Shown here in pieces: positions 8,745-17,624 of a DNA stretch of 64,000 nt; position 1 is the stretch's first letter; each line of letters begins with the position of its first letter. Origin of the DNA: B1 sp034439755 (GTDB lineage: Bacteria > Bacteroidota > Bacteroidia > UKL13-3); the NCBI GenBank assembly GCA_034439755.1, contig JAWXAZ010000098.1, forward strand, positions 62,001-126,000, given 5' to 3'. Made by a program: the position numbers and the translations under genes. The notes below the pieces were generated by a model. It searched no databases, was not told the origin of the DNA, and saw only the letters and a list, made by a program, of their open reading frames with translations.

Positions 8745-11189
8745 ATGAACCAATCCTTTTTTAAGAAGGCGCTTCCGCACTTGATCGCATTTGCACTCAT
8801 TATGCTTGTAATCTTTGCATATTTTACGCCTTTGTTTAATGGCAAAGTGCTTAAACAATACGACGTATTGCAATGGAAGGCAACCTTTCAAGAGATTGCC
8901 CAATTTGAAAAGGCAAGTGGCGAAAGAACCTTTTGGACCAACAGTATTTTTAGTGGCATGCCAAGTTATTTAATTGGCGCTACCTATCATGGAAATTATA
9001 CGGGGAATATCCTGTTTTATATTTCAGTACTGCTTAAGCATCCTTCGGATACCATCTTTTTGTTGTTTGCTTGTTTTTATATTTTGTTGCTGGCATTTGA
9101 GGTTTCACCTTGGCTGGCCATGGCGGGGTCGCTCGCATTTGCTTTATCCTCCTTTAACTTTATTAATATTGATGCGGGGCATATTACCAAGGGGAACGCC
9201 ATAGCCTTTATTCCGCTGGTTTTGGCGGGCATGCAAATTACCCTGCATAAAAACAAGTGGTTGGGGGCTGTATTAACGGGCATAGCAGTGTCTTTTGAAC
9301 TCGCGGCCGGACACGTACAAATAACGTATTACCTCATTTTTGTAATTTTAGCATGGATGGTGGTGGAATTGGTTCAGGCCGTTAAAAACAAAACTTTGCC
9401 TAACTTTATAATGGCCGGGGCATTTATGGCCATTGCCGCAGCCATAGGAATTGGCACCAATATTACAGGATTGTTGGCCACCGAAGAGTATGGAAAATAC
9501 AGTATTCGCGGCAAATCCGATTTAACCAAAACCCAGAGTGGCGAAAGCAATTTTGCCAACAGCTCATCTGGATTAGACAAAGATTACGCGCTGTCTTGGA
9601 GCAATGGCGTGGCAGAGCCCTTAACCATTTTGATACCTAATTTTTATGGTGGTGGCAGCAGTGGCGATTTAGGCACAAGTAGCAATACCTATAAAGAATT
9701 GCAAAAACAAGGCTACCCCAATGCCAAGCAAGTGGTGAGTCAGATGCCTATTTATTGGGGCGACCAACCCTTTACGGCCGGACCAATTTATTACGGAGCC
9801 ATAATAGTTTTTCTCTTTGTTTTGGGTATGTTTTTGCTTAAGGGGGCCGAGAAATGGTGGATTTTTTCTGCTGCAATGCTGGCAATTTTCTTGTCGATGG
9901 GAAAGAACTTTATGCCATTTACCGATATCTTCTTTAATTATTTTCCTCTTTACAACAAGTTTCGATCGGTGACCTTTATTTTATGTATAGCCCAAACCAT
10001 GTTTCCGTTCTTGGCTATTTTGGCTGTGAAAGAACTCACCGAGAAAAAGATTTCTCAGGCAGATTGGATGAAGGCCATGAAATATAGTTTGGGCATTGTG
10101 GGAGGCTTGTGTTTGTTGTTTGCATTGGTGCCCGGAATGTTATTTGATTTTACCAGCGAAAATGATGCACGCATGAATTTTCCTGAATGGTTAAAAGGAA
10201 CGCTTTCTGCAGACCGCGAAAGTTTATTGAGAATGGATGCGTTGCGTTCATTGGTATTTATTCTTTTAACAAGTGCGGCATTGTGGTTTTTTCAAAACGG
10301 CAAGTTAAAGAAAGAATATTTGGTTGCGATACTAGGCTTGCTTATGGTAGTTGATTTATGGGGTGTAGATAAACGCTATTTAAACGAGAAAGATTTTGAG
10401 AAAAAGAAGGGCGAAGTTGCCATTGAAAAAACGCCTATTGATGCGCAAATTTTAGCCGATACCGATATCCATTACAGGGTTTATAACAATACCACCGATT
10501 TTGACAAGGATGCTTTAACGGCTTACTACCACAAGACTTTGGGCGGTTACCATGGCGCAAAAATGCGCAGATACCAAGAGTTAATTGAGTGGCAATTGGT
10601 TAAAATGAACATGGAGTGTTATAACATGCTTAATGCTAAATATTTTATTTTGCAAGATTCAACAGGCAATAAATATGTACAAAGAAATTTAAATGCCAAT
10701 GGCAATGCATGGTTTGTAAATGACATTAAATGGGTAGCCAATGCCGATGAAGAGATTGTTGCTTTGAATGATTTTAAAAGCAAGCAAACTGCGGTAATCG
10801 ACAAGCGTTTTGAGGCAGGCTTAACCGATTTTAAACCCATGTTCGATTCGAGTGCAAGCATTAAATTAACTGTTTATCAACCCAATAAATTGGTTTATAG
10901 TTACGAGGCCAATAGCGATCAATTTGCCGTGTTTTCTGAGGTGCATTATGAAAAGGGTTGGAATGCCTATGTTGATGGTGCTTTAATGCCACATGTGCGC
11001 GTAGATTTTGTTTTGCGTGCTATGAAAGTGCCGGCAGGTAAGCATGAGATTGTGTTTAAGTTTGAACCAACTGTTATTGTTACCGGTGAGCGAATTGCGT
11101 ATGCCTCCTCATTTGCACTGTATGGCGGCTTAATTCTTATTCTGGGCATGACCTTTTTTAAACGCAAAAGAGAGGAGAAAGCATCCTAA
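8745..11189 (+). CDS. YfhO-family polytopic membrane protein
   Basis: 814 residues from the ATG at 8745; a GTG seven codons upstream is possible but less likely because the first transmembrane helix follows at once from MNQSFFKKALPH. About 12 membrane helices are spread through the first ~590 residues, followed by a large soluble C-terminal domain and one last helix before a KRKREEK tail. The layout and segments such as NSIFSGMPSYLIGATYHGN match the Bacteroidota YfhO group. Characterised relatives act in glycosylation of cell-wall polymers, and the fold resembles GT-C glycosyltransferases, but the substrate here is unknown. Its stop codon overlaps the ATG of the next small gene. Confidence 0.8.
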   Translation: MNQSFFKKALPHLIAFALIMLVIFAYFTPLFNGKVLKQYDVLQWKATFQEIAQFEKASGERTFWTNSIFSGMPSYLIGATYHGNYTGNILFYISVLLKHPSDTIFLLFACFYILLLAFEVSPWLAMAGSLAFALSSFNFINIDAGHITKGNAIAFIPLVLAGMQITLHKNKWLGAVLTGIAVSFELAAGHVQITYYLIFVILAWMVVELVQAVKNKTLPNFIMAGAFMAIAAAIGIGTNITGLLATEEYGKYSIRGKSDLTKTQSGESNFANSSSGLDKDYALSWSNGVAEPLTILIPNFYGGGSSGDLGTSSNTYKELQKQGYPNAKQVVSQMPIYWGDQPFTAGPIYYGAIIVFLFVLGMFLLKGAEKWWIFSAAMLAIFLSMGKNFMPFTDIFFNYFPLYNKFRSVTFILCIAQTMFPFLAILAVKELTEKKISQADWMKAMKYSLGIVGGLCLLFALVPGMLFDFTSENDARMNFPEWLKGTLSADRESLLRMDALRSLVFILLTSAALWFFQNGKLKKEYLVAILGLLMVVDLWGVDKRYLNEKDFEKKKGEVAIEKTPIDAQILADTDIHYRVYNNTTDFDKDALTAYYHKTLGGYHGAKMRRYQELIEWQLVKMNMECYNMLNAKYFILQDSTGNKYVQRNLNANGNAWFVNDIKWVANADEEIVALNDFKSKQTAVIDKRFEAGLTDFKPMFDSSASIKLTVYQPNKLVYSYEANSDQFAVFSEVHYEKGWNAYVDGALMPHVRVDFVLRAMKVPAGKHEIVFKFEPTVIVTGERIAYASSFALYGGLILILGMTFFKRKREEKAS

Positions 11190-11332
11190 TGGAATTTGAT
11201 TGGCAAACTGTTACAGTAGGTATAATTTTATTCGGTTCGATCCTATATGTTTTGAGGTTTTTATTTAAAAGCAGTAAAGGCGAATCTTGCGCTTCTGGGG
11301 CATCTTGCAAATGTGAGGGGAAGAAGGATTAA
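11189..11332 (+). CDS. FeoB-associated Cys-rich membrane protein, 47 residues
   Basis: A short gene whose ATG shares a base with the YfhO stop codon (TAATG), so the two are translationally coupled. The product has an N-terminal segment MEFDWQTVTVG, one transmembrane helix (about residues 9-26), a basic RFLFK stretch and a Cys-rich tail with the pattern C-x5-C-x-C and a lysine end. This is the design of the FeoB-associated cysteine-rich proteins of Bacteroidota, which usually sit next to the ferrous iron transporter. No feoB is present here, so the iron link is inference from family resemblance only. Confidence 0.65.
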   Translation: MEFDWQTVTVGIILFGSILYVLRFLFKSSKGESCASGASCKCEGKKD

Positions 11333-11362
11333 TGTTTTTTTAGCATAAATTGTTGGTAAATT

Positions 11363-11418
11363 CATCAAACACAAAGAGGCCATTTGCGTTGTTGCAAATG
11401 GCCTCTTTGTGTTTGATG
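11363..11418. terminator. 25-bp perfect inverted repeat between convergent genes
   Basis: Arms 11363-11387 and 11394-11418 are perfect reverse complements with a 6-base loop GTTGTT. It separates the FeoB-associated gene (+) from the OmpA gene (-) and is probably a bidirectional terminator. There is no uninterrupted T run; the 3' side reads CTCTTTGTGTTTG. The stem is much longer than the 9-15 bp terminators elsewhere in the window. Confidence 0.7.
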
Positions 11419-11453
11419 CCAAAGCATGGCAAACTTTAAATTCCTAAGAACGT

Positions 11454-12392
11454 TTATCGTTTATTGATAAGCTTATACAATTCGTCGAGTTTTGGAGTTA
11501 GGATAATTTCTGTGCGCCTGTTCTTGGCCCTACCTTCAGTTGTTTCATTGCTAGCTTTTGGCACATATTCGCCCCTGCCAGCAGCAGTGAGCATTTTTGC
11601 ATCTACCTTGTAAGTTTCGTCTAATAAGCGAACAATATTGGTTGCCCTTGCCACACTTAAATCCCAGTTGTCTTTAAATTGAGCTGTTTTAATTGGCACA
11701 TTGTCGGTATGCCCTTCAATCATAATAGACACATCCTTGTTTTTGTTTAGGATATCGGCAACGGTTTTAATGGCATCTTTTCCTTTGTCTTCTACATCTG
11801 CGCTACCACTTCTAAACAATAATTTATCGGTCATAGACACATACACTTTACCATTCTTCATTTCCACCGATATTTCATCGCTTTTGAAGCTTAATAGTGC
11901 GTTTTTAATTACATTGTTTAGGGCATTGGTCACGGAGTCTTGTTTGCGAATTAAGTCCTCTAATTCGGCCAATTTCTTTTCGCGTGCCAATAACTGTTCG
12001 CCTTTTTCCTTTAAAGCCAAGTTAAGCTGTTCGGTTTTATTTAGGCTCGAACGAATAAGCGCGGTGTACTTATCATTCATCTCATTATAATCGTCTTGTA
12101 AAATGCGGTGTTTTTCTTTTAAATCGGTGTGTTGATTGCTTAGCGTTTCATAGTTCATTTCCAATTCGCGGTAGCGAATGCCTCTTTCTGTGGTATCCTT
12201 GTTAAAGGCCAAATTTAGTTGATGCATAGAATCGCGCTGATAGGTTGCTTCCTTCATGCGTTTCGAAAGGAAGGCATTGTGCATTTTGTCGCCAAAACCT
12301 TTTGGTTCTTTTATTTTTCCTTTAGGTTCTAAATCTTGTGCCATGGCTGCACTAGAGAATAGTAAGGCCGCTAAAAATAATTTTATTTTCAT
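11454..12392 (-). CDS. OmpA/MotB-family peptidoglycan-binding protein
   Basis: 312 residues from the ATG at 12392, chosen because it opens a signal peptide (MKIKLFLAALLFSSAAMAQ) whereas a longer reading adds 25 unrelated residues. Mature protein: a charged region, a long coiled coil (about residues 65-165), then a C-terminal OmpA domain with LLFRSGSADV, IEGHTDNVP, the DNWDLSVARA helix and GRAKNRRTEI. The OmpA domain holds meso-diaminopimelate peptidoglycan; no N-terminal beta-barrel is present, so it is a periplasmic tether or spacer rather than a porin. A single gene flanked by terminators on both sides. Confidence 0.88.
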   Translation of the reverse strand: MKIKLFLAALLFSSAAMAQDLEPKGKIKEPKGFGDKMHNAFLSKRMKEATYQRDSMHQLNLAFNKDTTERGIRYRELEMNYETLSNQHTDLKEKHRILQDDYNEMNDKYTALIRSSLNKTEQLNLALKEKGEQLLAREKKLAELEDLIRKQDSVTNALNNVIKNALLSFKSDEISVEMKNGKVYVSMTDKLLFRSGSADVEDKGKDAIKTVADILNKNKDVSIMIEGHTDNVPIKTAQFKDNWDLSVARATNIVRLLDETYKVDAKMLTAAGRGEYVPKASNETTEGRAKNRRTEIILTPKLDELYKLINKR

Positions 12393-12496
12393 ATCTTCAA
12401 AGTATTTGTGCAAAAATGGTTTAGTATACTTGGTTTGCCAAGTTTTGGCCTTTGTTTTTATTCGCATTGGTTCGGCCAGTGTTCAGTATAGCGCAC

Positions 12497-12534
12497 AAAA
12501 AAAGCCCTTGCTTTTGGGCAAGGGCTTTTTTTTT
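12497..12534 (-). terminator. Intrinsic terminator after secDF
   Basis: A 9-bp GC-rich stem (AGCCCTTGC / GCAAGGGCT) with loop TTTTGG, flanked by an A tract on the left and eight T on the right, so it works in both directions. On the minus strand it closes secDF and separates it from the OmpA gene. Confidence 0.9.
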
Positions 12535-12547
12535 AAATAGCTATAAA

Positions 12548-15496
12548 TTATTGTTTATTCTTTTTGTCAAAGTCAACCACAATTGGTGTTGCAATTCCAA
12601 TAGAAGAATAGGTACCGAAGAAAATACCGATTAACAAGGCGAAGGTAAATCCTTTGATAACTTCACCACCAAAGATGAATAATACCAAGGCTACCATAAA
12701 CACGGTTAAAGAAGTAATGATGGTTCTGTTTAAGGTTTTCCTTAACGCGTTATTGATAATAAGTTGTTTGTTGGTTTCGTGGTGGTGCGTTCCTAAGAAC
12801 TCACGTACACGGTCGAACACAACCACCGTATCATTAATGGAGAAACCAATAATGGTTAAGATTGCTGCAATAAAGTTTTGATCAACCTCCATGGCAAAAG
12901 GCAAAATGCCATCAAAGATTGAGTAGAAACTCAACATCATTAAAACGTCGTGAGCCAATGCAATAGTTGCACCTAAGGCATACTGCCATTTTTTGAATCG
13001 GATCAAAACGTAAAGGCCAATTCCAAATAGGGCAATAATTGCCGCCCAAATTGAAGAAACTTTAATGTCGTTTGCAATGGTTGGTCCAACGCGATTTGAG
13101 CTCATGATCTCAAATTTTTGACCCATGCCTTCAAATCCTTCTTTTAATTTTGACTCAACTTTTTCTGCTGCTTCAGCTGTTTGGTCGTCAATTAAGTAGG
13201 TGGTTGTAATTTTAAATTTATTGTCTGAACCAACAGTTTTTACTTCTGGTGCGCTACCAAAAACTTTGGTTAATCCGCCTCTAATATCATCGTTGGTAAC
13301 TTTAGCATCTAATTGAACGATGTACGTCCAACCACCTTTAAAATCTACCCCTAAGGTAAATCCTTTGGTAAACATAGAGAATAAACCAATGGCGATGATT
13401 ATACCCGAAATAGTGTAAAATTTGAAACGACTTTTTACAAAATCAAAGTTAATGTTGTGGAAAGCTTTTTCTGAGAAAGAGCGAGAGTATTTTACAATAG
13501 TACCTTTGTCTAATTGCCATTCTGTAATTACACGTGTTAATAATACAGCAGTAAACATAGAAGAGATAATACCAATGATTAAGGTAATAGCAAATCCTTG
13601 AACCGGACCAGTTCCAAATGTATACAATACAAAACCGGCAAGTAAGGTTGTTAAGTTAGAGTCGATGATAGAGGATGCTGCATGTTGGTATCCGTCTGTG
13701 ATAGCGTTTTTAAGACTTCTAGCCCCATTCAATTCATCTTTGATACGTTCGTTGATTAGCACGTTTGCATCTACAGCCATACCAATGGTTAATACAATAC
13801 CAGCAATACCTGGTAAAGTAAGTGCTGCGCCTAAACTGGCCAATACACCTATAATAAAGAACACGTTAATTAATACTGCAAAATCTGCAACAAAACCAGA
13901 GTTGTTATAATAAACAACCATGAAAATTAAGATAATTACGGTGGCAATGATCATACTCCACATACCAGAGCTAATTGCTTCGGCACCCAAAGTTGGTCCA
14001 ACTACTGCTTCTTCCACAATACGGGTTGGTGCAGGTAATTTACCACTCTTTAAAATGTTTGCTAAGTCGCCCGCTTCTTCATTGGTAAAGCTACCAGAGA
14101 TGGAAGAACGGCCATTTGGAATTTCACTTTGTACATTAGGAGATGAGTAAACAACATCATCTAACACAATGGCAACAGAGTGACCAATATTATTCTTTGT
14201 TAAGTTTTTCCAGATTTTAGCACCTTCGCCATTCATTGACATCGATACTTCTACCGAACCAGTTTGAGAGATATCTCTTCTAGCATCGGTTACTTTATCG
14301 CCCGTTAAAGAGGCAGAACCATCTCTAGCAGTTTTTAATGCGTGTAAAATTACACCTTGTTGATTTTCGCCAATGCCTTTGTATTCCCAAGCAAATTTGA
14401 TGTTGCCAGGCAATGCCATTTTCACTTCTGGGCGAGCCAATAGCGCGTTAATTTTAGCGGTGTCTTTCACTAAAGCTGTTCCACAAGATGATCCTTTTGC
14501 AACCAACATTCCTTTGTCGTCTGCGTAAGGTTGTAGGTAAGCAAATAGTGGATTTTCTTTGGCAAACTCTTCAAAAGATTTTTCTGCACTTTTAGAAGCA
14601 GTATCTTTTTTGCTGGTATCTGCAGCAGCAGTTGCAGAACTTAATCCTGCCAATGCACTGGTAGTAGAATTTGTATCAGCAGCTGCAATGGCAGTATCCA
14701 CAGTTGTTTTACCAACTAAGTTTACTTTTTTAAGCACATCGTTTGCGGCAGAAATGTATTTAAAAGCTTCTGGGTTATCAAAAGTTTCGTAGAACTCAAG
14801 TTTAGCAGAACCTTGTAATAATTTACGCACACGAGCCGGATTATCAACACCAGGTAACTCAACCAAAATTCTACCGCTACCCTCTAGTTTTTGAATGTTT
14901 GGTTGTGTTACACCAAATTTATCAATACGAGCACGTAAGATTTGGAAAGAGCGATCAATGGCTTGATTTGCTTCTTCTCTAATGTAGGTAATTACCTCTT
15001 CGTTGGTAGAAGCTAATTTGATTCTATCGCGGTTGCTTGGGTTTACAAAAATTGCAGATAATTTAGCCTCTGGTGCTACCTCGTTAAACGCTTCTGCAAA
15101 TAAAGTCACAAAATCTTTCTGACTAGATTTCATGCTTTCGCGTGCATTTTCGATTGCTTGGTTAAACTTTGCATCAGGGTTGTTGTTCGACAATCCCCTT
15201 AACAAATCTGCTAATGATACCTCTAGGGTTACATTCATACCACCTTGTAAATCGAGACCTAAGTTAAGTTCTCTTTCTTTACATTGTAGGTAAGTGAATT
15301 TTTTAATCCCTAAAAAATTGTAAACCGGAATCCGGGAAACCGAATCTAGGTAATTACGTTCTAACTCGGCATTGCCGTTGGCCTGCTCTTTGGCATCCTT
15401 TTCAATCATGTAAGTTTTCCATGTGAATGATAACTGGAAGATACTTACCAGGACCAAAGCGATGGTAAAAAACTTAACTGCTCCTTTGCTTTTCAT
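12548..15496 (-). CDS. secDF: Protein translocase subunit SecDF (fused SecD and SecF)
   Basis: 982 residues. The SecD half starts with one membrane helix and the LGLDLQGGMNVTLEV motif, carries a large periplasmic region with a low-complexity Ala/Thr/Ser/Lys insertion (about residues 255-305), then six helices with GMAVDANVLINERIKDEL. The SecF half begins near residue 670 with a further helix and TLGVDFKGGW, and ends with GFSINDTVVVFDRVRE and final helices. SecDF uses the proton gradient to pull proteins through SecYEG. The fused form is typical of Bacteroidota. It has its own textbook promoter at 15599-15630. Confidence 0.96.
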   Translation of the reverse strand: MKSKGAVKFFTIALVLVSIFQLSFTWKTYMIEKDAKEQANGNAELERNYLDSVSRIPVYNFLGIKKFTYLQCKERELNLGLDLQGGMNVTLEVSLADLLRGLSNNNPDAKFNQAIENARESMKSSQKDFVTLFAEAFNEVAPEAKLSAIFVNPSNRDRIKLASTNEEVITYIREEANQAIDRSFQILRARIDKFGVTQPNIQKLEGSGRILVELPGVDNPARVRKLLQGSAKLEFYETFDNPEAFKYISAANDVLKKVNLVGKTTVDTAIAAADTNSTTSALAGLSSATAAADTSKKDTASKSAEKSFEEFAKENPLFAYLQPYADDKGMLVAKGSSCGTALVKDTAKINALLARPEVKMALPGNIKFAWEYKGIGENQQGVILHALKTARDGSASLTGDKVTDARRDISQTGSVEVSMSMNGEGAKIWKNLTKNNIGHSVAIVLDDVVYSSPNVQSEIPNGRSSISGSFTNEEAGDLANILKSGKLPAPTRIVEEAVVGPTLGAEAISSGMWSMIIATVIILIFMVVYYNNSGFVADFAVLINVFFIIGVLASLGAALTLPGIAGIVLTIGMAVDANVLINERIKDELNGARSLKNAITDGYQHAASSIIDSNLTTLLAGFVLYTFGTGPVQGFAITLIIGIISSMFTAVLLTRVITEWQLDKGTIVKYSRSFSEKAFHNINFDFVKSRFKFYTISGIIIAIGLFSMFTKGFTLGVDFKGGWTYIVQLDAKVTNDDIRGGLTKVFGSAPEVKTVGSDNKFKITTTYLIDDQTAEAAEKVESKLKEGFEGMGQKFEIMSSNRVGPTIANDIKVSSIWAAIIALFGIGLYVLIRFKKWQYALGATIALAHDVLMMLSFYSIFDGILPFAMEVDQNFIAAILTIIGFSINDTVVVFDRVREFLGTHHHETNKQLIINNALRKTLNRTIITSLTVFMVALVLFIFGGEVIKGFTFALLIGIFFGTYSSIGIATPIVVDFDKKNKQ

Positions 15497-15598
15497 TGTA
15501 TATTTCTGATTCTATATTAAAATTCAATTATTTTTACTCTAAATAAGGAAGGTAGAAAGTGGTATTTACAAACCTCCTAATCCATATTCAAAGGCTGG

Positions 15599-15630
15599 CA
15601 AATATAAGAGGTGCAGGCACTAAATGCAAA
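15599..15630 (-). promoter_or_regulatory. secDF promoter, TTTG-N20-TATATTTG
   Basis: On the minus strand a -33 TTTG (15630-15627), a 20-base spacer and TATATTTG (15606-15599) match the Bacteroidota consensus exactly. It implies a leader of roughly 95 bases before the secDF ATG. Confidence 0.7.
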
Positions 15631-15780
15631 AAACATTAAAAATATTGAAAATCAGGCCAATATGGTTTTTTTGACCATTTTTTTTGAATTTACTGACTCG
15701 ATTTGTACAATCTGTGGGTAAATGTAGTCGGGAAATACACTTTGTAAGCATAGTTTCGTTAACTCAAAAATCGGGAATTT

Positions 15781-16401
15781 ATGGAAAATCAAGGATTAAG
15801 TTTATTTGATATGATTTTAAAGGGTGGGGTCGTTATGGTTCCCATCGGAATTTTGTCTATTTTAAGTATCTATTTTATTATAGAACGCGCTATTTATATA
15901 AACAATGCTTTTAAATTGGAGACAAATTTCATGAACAACATCAAGGATTTGTTGGGCAAAGGAGATATTAAAGCAGCAAAAGCGTATTGCCAAAGAATTA
16001 ATACACCAATTAGTAGGGTTATAGAAAAAGGTGTTAACCGCATTGGCAAGCCCATCAAAGATATTGAGAGTGCCATGGAAAGTGTAGGCGGATTGGAAAC
16101 AGATAAATTGGAGAAGAACTTAGGTTTCTTAGGACTTACAGCTGGTATTGCTCCCATGTTGGGTTTCATTGGTACCATTTCTGGTATCATCAAAATATTT
16201 TATAATATTTCTGTAAGCGATAATATTAGCATAGGCATTATTGCAGGTGGATTATACGAAAAGATGATTACCTCGGGAGCTGGACTTATAGTTGGGGTGT
16301 TGGCCTATACTGGTTATCACCTTTTAAATAGCCGCATTGATAGGTTCAGCCATAAAATGCAAGCTACTGCGGTAGACTTTATTGATGTGTTGGAAAGCTA
16401 A
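15781..16401 (+). CDS. exbB: MotA/TolQ/ExbB proton channel family protein
   Basis: 206 residues with three membrane helices (about residues 12-34, 120-142 and 157-179) and a cytoplasmic loop between the first two. The family core AGIAPMLGFIGTISGIIKIF and the following MITSGAGLIVGVLAY are well preserved. ExbB and ExbD form the inner-membrane motor that powers TonB-dependent outer-membrane uptake. The gene is followed after 21 bases by exbD. No tonB gene is next to the pair, so a Tol-type role cannot be excluded. Confidence 0.9.
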   Translation: MENQGLSLFDMILKGGVVMVPIGILSILSIYFIIERAIYINNAFKLETNFMNNIKDLLGKGDIKAAKAYCQRINTPISRVIEKGVNRIGKPIKDIESAMESVGGLETDKLEKNLGFLGLTAGIAPMLGFIGTISGIIKIFYNISVSDNISIGIIAGGLYEKMITSGAGLIVGVLAYTGYHLLNSRIDRFSHKMQATAVDFIDVLES

Positions 16402-16422
16402 TCATAAAACCAAGAAGAAAGT

Positions 16423-16824
16423 ATGAATTTTAGAAGGAAAAAGCGGTTTGAGGCAGAGGTAGCAACCTCTTCGCTTAACGACATCATGTTTTTCTTGTTG
16501 CTGTTTTTTCTTATTGTTTCTACGGTTGCCAACCCAAGCGTGATAAAAGTATTGTTGCCAAAAGCAAACAACAACCAAACGCTTAATAAAAAGCAAGTAA
16601 CCCTTACCATTAATAAGAGCAAGGAATACTATTTAAATGATAAGCTAATTGTGCCAGCTAATTTAGAAGAAGCGGTTAAAAAGGAAACGCTGGGTTTGGC
16701 CGATCCAACCATTGTTTTGCGCATGGATGCGGAGTTAACCATTCAGGATTTAGTGGATATTTTGGCCACTGGAACAAAATTAAAAGTACGTGTGGTTATG
16801 GCTACGCAGCCTGCCGGCAATTAA
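16423..16824 (+). CDS. exbD: ExbD/TolR family biopolymer transport protein
   Basis: 133 residues: a short basic cytoplasmic end (MNFRRKKRF), one membrane helix in which SLNDIMFFLLLFFLIVS carries the conserved proton-conducting Asp (D20), and a periplasmic domain. Partner of the preceding ExbB. Its stop codon is immediately followed, with no spacer, by the stop codon of uridine kinase on the other strand, and no terminator hairpin separates them. Confidence 0.9.
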   Translation: MNFRRKKRFEAEVATSSLNDIMFFLLLFFLIVSTVANPSVIKVLLPKANNNQTLNKKQVTLTINKSKEYYLNDKLIVPANLEEAVKKETLGLADPTIVLRMDAELTIQDLVDILATGTKLKVRVVMATQPAGN

Positions 16825-17460
16825 TTATCCTTCTTGCGAAATGCTCTGCTTGTTGTAAAGAAAGTCGGAAATCACTTGCAAACTGTTGTTAAAGTGCGTG
16901 TTGTTATTGATAATTAAATCGGCTTGTGCCATAAAAGGTAATAGGTATTTTCTATACGATGGCAGCACATGATTTTTCCATTGGTACAACACAAAGTCTT
17001 CGTTAATATTTCTTTCTGCTACATCGCGTTTTAGCCTTCTTTCTAAGGCTATTTCTTCCTCTGCGCTAATAAATATTTTGAGGTCGAATTGCTTAAAAAT
17101 GCGCTCATAATAAAAGATAAACAAACCCTCGCAAACGATGATAGGCGCAGGATTAAAGGTTAGCAAATCGCCTTTTTGATTCTTGTGTTGAAAGCGATAC
17201 TCGTGGCGGTAAATGGTTTCATTTTTATGGAGTCTCGATAAATCTTCTGCAAATGCATCTAAATCTACACATTCTGGCAGGTCAAAATTGATGTGGCCGT
17301 TTTCATCTAATTGGTGTTCAAAGGCCAGTTTATAATAATTGTCTTGCGATACAATGCACAATTGTTTTTCCGAAAACCGTTCCTTTAACGCATTTAGAAA
17401 CGAAGTTTTACCGCTGGCACTGCCTCCAGAAATGCCTACCAAAAATGGTTTGTCTCTCAT
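16825..17460 (-). CDS. udk: Uridine kinase
   Basis: 211 residues from the ATG at 17460; the start agrees with the family N-terminus MRDKPFLVGISGG, while an upstream in-frame TTG would add 13 unlikely residues. Walker A is GGSASGKTS at residues 12-20, followed by VSQDNYY and the HINFDLPECVD segment that contacts the nucleoside, and a lid with RRLKRDVAER. It phosphorylates uridine and cytidine for pyrimidine salvage. It converges on exbD with zero spacing. Confidence 0.9.
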   Translation of the reverse strand: MRDKPFLVGISGGSASGKTSFLNALKERFSEKQLCIVSQDNYYKLAFEHQLDENGHINFDLPECVDLDAFAEDLSRLHKNETIYRHEYRFQHKNQKGDLLTFNPAPIIVCEGLFIFYYERIFKQFDLKIFISAEEEIALERRLKRDVAERNINEDFVLYQWKNHVLPSYRKYLLPFMAQADLIINNNTHFNNSLQVISDFLYNKQSISQEG

Positions 17461-17550
17461 TTGGGGTGTAAAATTAAGAATATTAGCGGGCCGAACCAAA
17501 TCTTTGCGTTAAATTAAATTTACTTCATAATCAGAAACTTGTAAAACTAT

Positions 17551-17578
17551 GGAAACTTTTTACACAAAAATAGTTTCC
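17551..17578 (+). promoter_or_regulatory. Probable TetR operator (inverted repeat)
   Basis: GGAAACT at 17551-17557 and AGTTTCC at 17572-17578 are perfect inverted repeats. The symmetry continues inward as TTTTT / AAAAA with one extra base on the right, around a central ACAC. The 28-bp site lies directly upstream of the TetR gene and covers the -33 region of its promoter, the usual arrangement for autorepression. Confidence 0.7.
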
Positions 17579-17596
17579 TGGTAATTTTATTGCAAT

Positions 17597-17604
17597 TACT
17601 TTTG
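17597..17604 (+). promoter_or_regulatory. -7 box of the TetR/RND operon promoter
   Basis: TACTTTTG matches TAnnTTTG exactly. It is 20 bases before the TetR ATG, giving a leader of about 15 bases. No good -33 TTG is seen at the expected distance; that position falls in the inverted-repeat operator. Confidence 0.55.
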
Positions 17605-17624
17605 TATGCGATAAAATAAAATAG

